From Brachionus plicatilis (lineage: Eukaryota > Rotifera > Eurotatoria > Ploima > Brachionidae): DNA of 13,606 nt. Below, piece after piece: positions 7,528 to 13,606 of the stretch. Below the pieces are notes generated by a model. It had not been told where the DNA came from. It was given only the letters and a program-made list of their open reading frames with translations, and did no database searches. The translations under genes and the position numbers were made by a program. Numbering within the stretch: position 1 is the stretch's first letter; the number at the start of each line of letters is the position of its first letter. The stretch is from positions 75,006-88,611 of the forward strand of contig QEOQ01000378.1 of assembly GCA_010279815.1 (NCBI GenBank), in the 5' to 3' direction.

Positions 7528-7790
7528 TAAGATCTCGAATGAGATCAAATGAGATTCTAAATTAGAATCTAATGGGAATCTTAGTGAGAAATAATGGGAA
7601 AAGGATGAGATTCTCTGTAACGTTTTTCTCATTTAATTCTGATTAGCTCTCATTTGAGAAAACATTGAATCTTTATTGAGACCTAATGAACTTCAAATGA
7701 GATTTTAAATTAAATATTTATCATAGATGAGATCTAATGAGAACTCTATGAGAAAACATTATATAAATTGAGATTTTGATGAGATACTGT
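7528..7790. repeat. Cluster of TGAGAT-like motifs
   Basis: About a dozen TGAGA(T/A) motifs recur in some 260 bp (for example AATGAGATC, AAATGAGATTCTA, GATGAGATTC, GATGAGATCT, GATGAGATAC). There are two longer related copies, TGAGAAAACATT...ATTGAGA, near 7654 and 7749. AGATTCTAA-A-TTAGAATCT at 7552-7570 is a perfect 9-bp-arm palindrome. Spacing is irregular, so this is a degenerate satellite-like or locally duplicated region rather than a clean array. It lies at the upstream edge of the Gypsy remnant, but no LTR structure can be shown. Confidence 0.55.
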
Positions 7791-8026
7791 TTAGTTTGAA
7801 CTAAAATTTACTAAATTTGGTTTATTTTATTTTCATGAATTTATAAAATGTAAATATAGACGAATTTGTTTATAAATTTTATTGAAAAAAAGTTAAAGTT
7901 CAAAAAAAAAAATTAATTTAGAAAATAAATTAAACAAAAAAATGTTGTATTGTATTTTGTAAAAAACGCATCTAGACCAAATAAAAATTTAAAAAAGTCC
8001 TTATAAAAATTTTTCTTTATATTTAC

Positions 8027-8868
8027 CTCGTAATAACTAAATTTTTCCAATGTCAAGTGCATCTCTTTCTGATCTCGAATTACCCTCAATTGTGTAACCA
8101 TTGGCTAATTCTTCTTTGGTAAACATCAAGTCAATTATTTGTGTTACATATCTAGTTGTATTCGAACACTAATATCCACCAAATTTTTGCCATTTTACAT
8201 CTTAAAAAGAAACTCTTAATAATAATTTAAAAAGTTAATTAAAAATATATTACTTACAACTTCTTTTTTACCGGAATCATTCAAAGTTTTATTGTTGTTC
8301 TGAACAAATTCGCAAAGAATGTTTTTGAGATCTAGCAAATTTGATTTGATTTCATTCAATTCTTAGTTGAGCTTAAAAAAAGCAATTCAGAAATTTTTTT
8401 TTCATGTTTTATTAAGACGAAAATTTACTTTATTAAATTTATCGTCACATTTTGCACAATGCTGGTGGCTGCCTTTTCGCTATCTTCGTCGGTGAACAAA
8501 TCGGAATCGCAAGGCCTCTTTTGTGACAGTTTGTTAAGTTTTTCCATTTCTTTTGTAAAAAGATCTGTTGTACCTTAAAAAAATTAAATTATTTTAATCT
8601 CCAATAATCTTTTTTTCTGTAAAATACTTTTTGATTTCAACGATTTAGCTTGGTATTCAAAATTACAGATCTCGTCCTTAGTTGATGACACATCCGTTTT
8701 TTGAATTTCGAAATTCTTATTACAGCGTTTTTCGCATTTTTTTCGAGATCCTTCTTTTTTATGACCCCAGAATAATGTTTTTTGCTTATCGGGAAATAAA
8801 CTAAAGCCGTCTGATTTTCTTCATCATAATCTATAGGTTCTATCAAATGGAATACATTGAAGTATTTT
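8027..8868 (-). pseudogene. BEN-domain protein pseudogene, four exons
   Basis: Exons read on the minus strand. 8868-8628 gives YFNVFHLIEPIDYDEENQ and YFPISKKHYSGVIKKKDLE; a one-base shift in an A-run near 8690 leads to SSTKDEICNFEYQAKSLKSK. A 54-bp intron at 8627-8574 (GTATTT...TTTTAAG, phase 1) fits. 8573-8429 gives TTDLFTKEMEKLNKLSQKRP and DLFTDEDSEKAATSIVQN. 8371-8258 gives LNEIKSNLLDLKNILCEF, coiled-coil-like, ending at GTAAGT. 8200-8027 gives TRYVTQIIDLMFTKEELANG then SRSERDALDIGKI, matching the BEN pattern 'RxLxxxLFTxEELAxxxxxG...ALDxxK'. BEN domains bind DNA or chromatin proteins and occur in animal regulators, some viruses and mobile elements. One-base indels, TAA in exon 3 and TAG codons in exon 4 break it. 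The last BEN helices (INxKCR) and the true first exon are not found. Confidence 0.68.
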
Positions 8869-8916
8869 CTTAGTTCAAATTTTTAATAATATTAAAAGTA
8901 AAAGCCTTAATTTTGA

Positions 8917-9800
8917 ATATTAAAAGTTTTTAATTTAAAGTATGATATTTACAATAGTGAACATATGTTAAAAGAAACCTCAGTGGCCGATAAAATTACT
9001 TACAACAATATTTTGAAAGAGCTTTTTTCAATCAACAGTCTCAATTTATACAAAAATATTCATTCAATTGAAGCTGATTTTGTTTCAAGAGATAGTCTGG
9101 CTTATATTCGTATTTACATATTATGTTATTCAAATGTGAGCTTTGTTAAATGAGCAAATGTGACTTTGTATGATTCAAAATGTCACACTGAAGATAAAAA
9201 AAGTGATCAGTTAGTGTTTTGGAATGACAGACGTGATATTGAAGGTATTTGCTACATTAGAAATCTAACAAATCAAACAAATCCATATTTGATAATCCAG
9301 ATGAATCCATTCATTCTTGGACTCTAATACCAACACCTGATCCTTTGTGTAATGGAAAGAATGCATGGACCCAATGGTATAATTTTGACTCCCCAGATAC
9401 AAATGGAGGAGACTTTGAATTGTATGGTGGCTATAAATATGGTTGTAAGTATATGGAAAAGTGCTAACCTAGTTAACCTAGTTAAGACAATAACCCCGAA
9501 ATTAAACAAAGTTACCCCTATTTTTACCAAATTTACAAAAAAACGCATTCAATTTCTCCGTTATGTATCCCAAATAGACTTATTGTTAAAAAAAGACATT
9601 AAAAATTCGAGTTTTTTTGAAATTTATAGAAACGATTAAATAAAATAAAATATGGGCTCCTGCAGTAATTGAATTAATATATTGAAATTTAGTTGGTCTC
9701 AAAGAAAAATTAACACTTGCTACAAATTTACTCTAAATTTTGTTTTTTTACAAAACAACAACTGGGAGCAAACAACAGTATCAAGTTTTAAATTTTAAAA
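8917..9800 (+). pseudogene. WxxW (mucin-type) domain protein remnant
   Basis: A frame at 8917-9326 is interrupted once (TGA at 9151-9153): DKITYNNILKELFSINS, SLAYIRIYILCYSNVSFVK, then SKCHTEDKKSDQLVFWNDRR. This part I do not recognise. The other frame then gives DESIHSWTLIPTPDPLCNGK (to about 9353) and NAWTQWYNFDSPDTNGGDFE (to about 9416). That matches the WxxW domain of mucins and cartilage intermediate layer protein (W-T-x-W-[FY]-[ND]-x-D-x-P-x3-GGD-[FY]-E). A canonical donor, GTAAGTAT, begins at 9445. Beyond it KIWAPAVIELIY (about 9648-9683) and LQNNNWEQTTVSSFKF (about 9746-9793) resemble the domain's 'KICxxPxAIE' and 'C..NEQCxDYxVRF' tail with its cysteines lost. WxxW proteins are secreted and characteristic of animals. 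Stops, shifts and lost cysteines indicate a dead copy. Confidence 0.55.
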
Positions 9801-9806
9801 TCAATT

Positions 9807-9956
9807 TTAAGTTTTAAGTTTAGCATTTAACTTGTTACCCTTTACTAGCTGTATAACAAAATCTAATACTTCTGGTGAATAACTTTTAGGAATTGCTTGA
9901 TAGAGACTTGGCATTTTTTTGTGAGTTTTTACAGTACAAATTAAAACTAACTTCAT
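9807..9956 (-). pseudogene. Short unidentified frame beside a purine-rich leader
   Basis: An ATG at 9956 opens 49 codons: MKLVLICTVKTHKKMPSLYQ, then SYSPEVLDFVIQLVKGNKLN. Helix-like periodicity in SPEVLDFVIQLVKG suggests former coding. The same ATG context (GATGAAGTTxGTTTTAxTTTGTA) recurs in the inverted copy ending at 10440, where the frame stops after eight codons. A purine-rich tract lies immediately 5' of the ATG in both copies, like a transcribed leader. I do not recognise the product. It could be the first exon of a repeated gene or transposon ORF. Confidence 0.3.
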
Positions 9957-10440
9957 CGTTTTTTTCCCTTGCTCTTCTTTTCCTCTTTCTTTCCTTTTCC
10001 TTTCCTCTTCCTTTTTTCTTCCTGACTTGGATGAAGAAAATAATAAATTATACTTATTCATATATTTAGATAAAAACTATTTGCTATAAGAGGCAAATAA
10101 AATAAAATAAAATAAATTGATACAATAAAAGATTCGATAGTAAGTTGCTCGCCGTATTGAATAGTTTCATTTTAATATTGGAGTTTATAAATTAGGATAA
10201 TTTATTATCTTCTTTACTTTTCTTATTCCAAGAAAGGAAGAGGAAAGTAAATGGAAGAGGAAAGAAAAAGGAAAGGAAGAAGTGAGGAAGAGGAAAGGAA
10301 GAAGTGAGGAAGAGGAAAGGAAGAAGTGAGGAAGAGGAAAGGAAGAAGTGAGGAAGAGGAAAGGAAGAAGTGAGGAAGGGGAAAGGAAGATGAAAGCAAG
10401 CAGAGAGGAAAAAAATTGATGAAGTTGGTTTTATTTTGTA
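9935..10440. repeat. Inverted duplication with purine-rich tract
   Basis: The minus strand of 10062-9935 and the plus strand of 10192-10440 are diverged copies of one sequence. Both begin with a TATAATTTATTAT(T/C)TTCTT-type stretch (GGATAATTTATTATCTTCTT on the right), pass ATCCAAG/TTCCAAG, enter a long A/G tract, and end with GATGAAGTTAGTTTTAATTTGTA (left) or GATGAAGTTGGTTTTATTTTGTA (right). The copies face each other across about 130 bp containing an (AAATA)n run near 10095-10118. Similarity stops just after the shared end. The right copy is longer because of the 22-bp array. Confidence 0.7.
10272..10390. repeat. 22-bp purine minisatellite, five units
   Basis: The unit AAAGGAAGAAGTGAGGAAGAGG starts at 10272, 10294, 10316, 10338 and 10360. 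Four units are identical and the fifth has one change (GGGG end). A sixth is truncated after 9 nt. Such near-identity against diverged flanks indicates recent expansion of the purine tract. All-purine strands of this kind can form triplex structures. Confidence 0.95.
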
Positions 10441-10458
10441 AAATTTGATTAATTTACG

Positions 10459-10486
10459 GTATTTTACGTAATTTTTCGTAAAATAC
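10459..10486. repeat. 10-bp perfect inverted repeat
   Basis: GTATTTTACG at 10459-10468 and CGTAAAATAC at 10477-10486 pair perfectly across TAATTTTT. A half-related TTTACGG lies just 5'. It is AT-rich and of unknown role; nothing shows a terminator, since this is eukaryotic-type sequence. Confidence 0.6.
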
Positions 10487-10742
10487 TTGGATCAAGTCAT
10501 CAATGTAACTGCTAACTTAGCATACATAATTCCCTGCAGAGAACACAATAATTTGCCATAAGGCTATTGAGCGACAGCTGTTCCGAAATTGTGAAGTGTG
10601 ACACAAATATTTCACAACAGCAGGAAAATAGAACAAGCTGGATGCGGTGACAAAGAGTGTCAGCAAAACGAACATATTTAGATAAAGAATCGACAAGCTA
10701 ATTAGATGAAAAATTTTATAATTACTTTGATGCGCGTGAAAT
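10487..10742. other. Less AT-rich segment downstream of LINE copy B
   Basis: This segment is less AT-rich than its surroundings and lies just 3' of the LINE RT stop on the minus strand, so it may be that element's 3' untranslated region. A minus-strand frame of about 50 codons is open near 10672-10515 but resembles nothing I know. No poly-A tail or tandem 3' repeat is evident. Confidence 0.3.
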
Positions 10743-11154
10743 TTAGAAATTTTTTTGCAACAAAAAATAGTTTTGTCTTACTACTCTGTGTTGGCTTCCT
10801 CGAATACCACTAGCCGGCCCGTCTGACCTCAAAGCTTGTGCAACACTTTTTGGATGGAACCAGTTAACCGAGTTAATTCCGTTCGCAATTTTATAGAATT
10901 TGACCGCAGAGCCGCGGATTCTTCTCTCTTCAAGAAAAGTGAGGCCAAGTATAGAAAGCCTTTGTTCATAGGTCTCCTGAGTTCTGGTACAAGCTTGGTT
11001 GCCCTTCTTTGGACTCTCTCTATTGTTTTAATATCCGCCTTTTATACGGGTTCTAAACAGATGCTGCATATACTAGGTGACAAAGCATTTGAAAAAATTT
11101 CACTGTTGGATATTTCATTTTGATGATGTTGAATAACCAATTCACGAACGGATT
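10743..11154 (-). pseudogene. LINE reverse transcriptase C-terminal part (copy B)
   Basis: The minus strand encodes the thumb and tail of a CR1/L2/Jockey-like RT. KYPTVKFFQMLCHLVYAASV is followed by a TAG where Trp is expected (11050-11058), then NPYK, a shift, DIKTIERVQRRATKLVPEL, another shift near 10955, RLSILGLTFLEERRIRGSAV then KFYKIANGINSVNWFH, and ALRSDGPASGIRGSQHRVVR to a TAA at 10743-10745. 'LEYAxxVWNPYxxKDIxxIExVQRRATKLxPxL' and the following 'RLxxLxLxxLxxRRxRGDxIxxYKI' are the family hallmarks. The RT core motifs (for example FADD) are not in this fragment. It has the same orientation and correct order to be the 3' end of the copy at 12031-13297. Confidence 0.85.
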
Positions 11155-11229
11155 AATGCTGGGGATGTCCCAAAAAGGATCAAAAAGTAATAATTAAAAT
11201 TAAAAAATTATGCAATCCGTTTAAAATAA

Positions 11230-11863
11230 GGAATTTTAAAAGCAAAACAAATTGAAGAAAATGAAGATTTTGATGATTTTAATTCAATTATTTTTGATCA
11301 AATCCCTGTGCAGATATTAAGTATTTTATATTATATGGTAGCTTAGGATCAAAGCTTTTAAATGATAAACTTTAGAGGCTTTATATTAAAATTATTGAAA
11401 TATCTATCAAAGAGAGGGAACTTATCATTAATGTAAAAAAACACTTAAAAAAGTGCTGTAAATCAATCAAAAATATAAATTAGCAATTGATTCAATAGCT
11501 AATTCTCTATTTGATATGTGTGTAAAAATTCAGGTTAATATCTAATTCTGGTCGAAAGATATATGAAAAACTGAACATTTTACTGAATTTTCACTTTTTC
11601 ATAAAATCTTAAGATTTTGTTGTTATTTTAATATAAATCCTTCAATAATCATCCGATTTAAACAAACAAAGGCTCATTTTAATCAGGATAAAATTTTCTA
11701 CAAATTGATATATCTTACTTGTATTCGAATTATCTAGACCACCGAGGACATTTTTGAGTCAGGGCATGTGTTGCACCTGAGCATAGAGCATGAGAAAAAA
11801 TTAAAAAATTTAAAAAACATTATTATTTTCGATAAAAAGAGAAAATTTTATATCGAACTTTAA
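11230..11863 (+). pseudogene. Unidentified decayed exons inside LINE copy B
   Basis: Plus-strand frames too long for chance in such AT-rich DNA. 11230-11343 gives KQIEENEDFDDFNSIIFDQI. 11346-11480 gives RLYIKIIEISIKERELIINV, with one TAG. 11567-11860 is open for 98 codons with one TAG at 11735-11737 and includes RFKQTKAHFNQDKIFYKLIY then TTEDIFESGHVLHLSIEHEK. I recognise no domain. The opposite strand to the LINE and the position between its two halves suggest an insertion, but no target-site duplication or terminal repeats could be placed. Confidence 0.4.
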
Positions 11864-12030
11864 ATTTTCATTATTTTATCATTATCTGATCATAAGTTTT
11901 TTTCTAATTGAAATTTCGGGCAAGCATTATTGGCCACCCGTTACAAGTTCTTGATCGATCCCCAACTTGGTTTTCACAGTTTTGATTGTTTTTTTGAAAA
12001 ATTTCAATTATATCTTGATCTGTCGCAGAT

Positions 12031-13297
12031 TTAGAATTTTAATTTTTTTTTGTTACGAATGGCAAAATAAACCGAACTAAAATTACGAATAAAAGTGATG
12101 AAATTTGTATTCAAAGTATTGGAAAGGGGGTAGGGACCGGAGAAAAACGTCCGAATGCCTAATTTTACGAATAAAGAAGTTTCGGATTGAAGCGAGTCGG
12201 CTGTAAAAGAGTCGGCGTCGTAAATACATCGATTGTTGCTCCGCTTGGCTAATAGCCGGTTCTGTACACCACCGCTTTCGTCGCAAAAAAAATAAAGAAA
12301 AATGTTCTCTTAGACGGTCGACAATTTGCTGTCCTTCGAAAGAGACCTCTCCGTCCGAGAGTTCAATAGATTGTATCTTTGATCTGGTTTTTGTCTGGTT
12401 GTTTATATACGAGTAAATTAGTTTAGGGTCGGTTTTGCATTTTTTAATAAACTCAAGTTCATAGCTCGCTACTAGCCTCCTAATAAGTATCTTTACTGCT
12501 TTTTCGACAAATTGTTGTTTAAGAATCGGCTTGTGAACTTTTCAAATTGTTGTAGTTTCCTTTTCGGTTAACCAGGTGACCGAACAAAAACTTGGATGCC
12601 TTTGTACCGGCGCACATGTTGAATCTCTATTTGAGCAACACATGAAGGTTATTTTTTAATGTTGATCCTAGTGGTGGATTGAGCCTTCCTGCATGTATGC
12701 AACTTGGCTCTTCCGTAATTATTAGGTCAAGTGTTCTCTTGTTGAATGTGTGACCGTATACATGCTGTACAAGGAAGTTAGAGTTTAAGGTTTCAGGAAA
12801 TTCGAAACTTGCGGCCGTTGGGTGTTTGCCACTGATCCCTCCTTCCACTGTCCACTTCAGACCTGGGTGGTTTAGATTTCAAGCAATTATAAGACCTGTT
12901 TATTTTCCAGAATCGACAAGACTTATAGCTTTCGCTTTTGCGTTGTCTAGCAATACGGATACTTCCCGCTGCGCATTAGGCTTGCGGTACAAGCAGCCTA
13001 AAATTTTCCAATTTTAATTTGAATCCAAATTTGCTCACTCGAGCCGCATCTTGCATTCATATTCGTAGTCTCGCTTACCTCTAGTCCTTTTCGCACATAG
13101 TTGGCTACTCCCCCTCCTCGAATTGTTTCCGTATCTTTGGTAAATAGATTATAGTTATTAAGCTGCTTATTAGATTTGCTGTTAAACCATGTCTCCGTGA
13201 AAAGCAGCAAGTCCAATTTTTCGATTGCTAGAAGAGCTTTAACGTGGTTAATTTTGTTAACTAATGAAGTCGCATTCAATTTTTTTTTCATACACAA
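12031..13297 (-). mobile_element. LINE copy B, endonuclease, linker and RT start
   Basis: Minus strand, probably 5'-truncated near 13280-13297. Endonuclease: LNATSLVNKINHVKALLAIE, LLLFTETWFNSK (catalytic Glu kept), GGGVANYVRKGLE and SSEQIWIQIKIG; after a shift LGCLYRKPNAQREV, a TAA where Tyr is expected (about 12900), then LIIA-stop-NLNHPGLKW. Here TGA and AAT (12876-12881) replace the Gly-Asp of the catalytic GDxN motif. NFLVQHVYGHTFNKRTLDLI (about 12780-12720) follows. The linker is at 12538-12270: SYELEFIKKCKTDPKLIYSY, NNQTKTRSKI, then LSDGEVSFEGQQIVDRLREH. The RT start (about 12285-12031) is open for 84 codons, FTADSLQSETSLF and onward. In life it was a single polyprotein for target-primed reverse transcription. 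Confidence 0.85.
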
Positions 13298-13606
13298 TTA
13301 AACTAAATTTTAATTTTATTTTGAATAAATCAATTAAGCGTTAATCGGTCTCAAATTGGCAAATTGAAGTCTGAGATCAAGATCAAAAGATCAAAATAAG
13401 AATTTTAATATTTTTTAAATAATAAGGAAAAAAATAATTTTTTCAAAAGCAAATACTTGAGATGTCATGTCAAGTTCATATTTATATTAAAATTTTAAAA
13501 TGTCCCTTTTTATTGAACTTTAATAGGTTTAAATATTTTAATTAATTTTAATGAAAAAATTGACTGTTTTACAATTTAAAATTTATTTAAGTAGAAAAAT
13601 AAAATT
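13298..13606. other. AT-rich flank, no gene seen
   Basis: The A/T-rich DNA beyond the 5' end of LINE copy B shows only short direct repeats (GATCAAGATCAAAAGATCAAAA at 13375-13396) and no open frame worth reporting. Confidence 0.5.

Noticed and set aside
6467..7790. LTR pair for the Gypsy remnant
   Set aside because: I could not find two matching direct repeats with TG...CA ends on either side of the pol fragment.
7913..8101. 62-codon minus-strand frame as a gene
   Set aside because: Its first part overlaps BEN exon 4 in the wrong frame, and the rest reads through the donor at 8026 into the intron or flank.
9324..9548. 74-codon minus-strand frame
   Set aside because: Lies opposite the WxxW-domain exon and its splice donor; no similarity of its own.
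9352..9639. 95-codon plus-strand frame (MERMHGPNG...)
   Set aside because: Shifted by one base from the WxxW frame and continues through the likely intron after the 9445 donor; the WxxW frame is the meaningful one.
10836..11123. 95-codon plus-strand frame
   Set aside because: Antisense of the LINE RT tail, whose minus-strand motifs (VQRRATKL, YKIANGI) are unmistakable.
12083..12286. 67-codon minus-strand frame (MRRKRWCTEP...)
   Set aside because: It is one base out of register with the frame that continues the LINE linker into FTADSLQSETSLF, so it is a shadow.
12826..13017. 63-codon plus-strand frame
   Set aside because: Antisense of the LINE copy B endonuclease.

Overview
The window looks like AT-rich intergenic or heterochromatic DNA from an animal. 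Evidence for an animal is indirect: two decayed CR1/L2/Jockey-type LINE copies, a Ty3/Gypsy remnant, a hAT-type miniature element, a BEN-domain fragment and a mucin-type WxxW-domain fragment, with possible GT-AG introns of about 50-130 bp. A small AT-rich invertebrate (a rotifer, for example) would fit, but the sequence does not fix the taxon. I see no intact protein gene, rRNA, tRNA, CRISPR array or bacterial operon structure. Almost every coding-like stretch is broken by stops and frameshifts, so this is best read as a graveyard of mobile elements and broken genes.

Layout. 149-1850 (-): LINE copy A, with an ORF1-like leader followed by an AP-endonuclease domain; a 61-bp hAT miniature element with perfect 8-bp target-site duplications sits inside it. 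2234-2311: two adjacent hairpins. 2447-4092 (+): a broken multi-exon gene whose first part resembles DUF3987 proteins, followed by a charged, TAA-interrupted frame at 4524-4772. 5263-5881 (+): a broken cysteine-cluster protein, perhaps of the type found with KDZ transposons. 6467-7518 (-): Ty3/Gypsy remnant with protease joined almost directly to the RT connection and RNase H, the RT core being missing. 7528-7790: cluster of TGAGAT-like motifs.

8027-8868 (-): a four-exon BEN-domain pseudogene, head to head with 8917-9800 (+), a WxxW-domain pseudogene. 9935-10440: inverted duplication of an unidentified sequence with a purine-rich tract, the right copy carrying a 22-bp minisatellite. 10743-11154 (-) and 12031-13297 (-): the 3' and 5' parts of LINE copy B, separated by about 880 bp that hold unidentified plus-strand coding remnants. 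The long AT-rich spacers show nothing I can support.

There is no sign that these pieces work together as a living system. The main interest is the nested insertion history, the recoverable exon structure of dead genes, and the grouping of DUF3987-like, cysteine-cluster and BEN fragments within about 6.5 kb.
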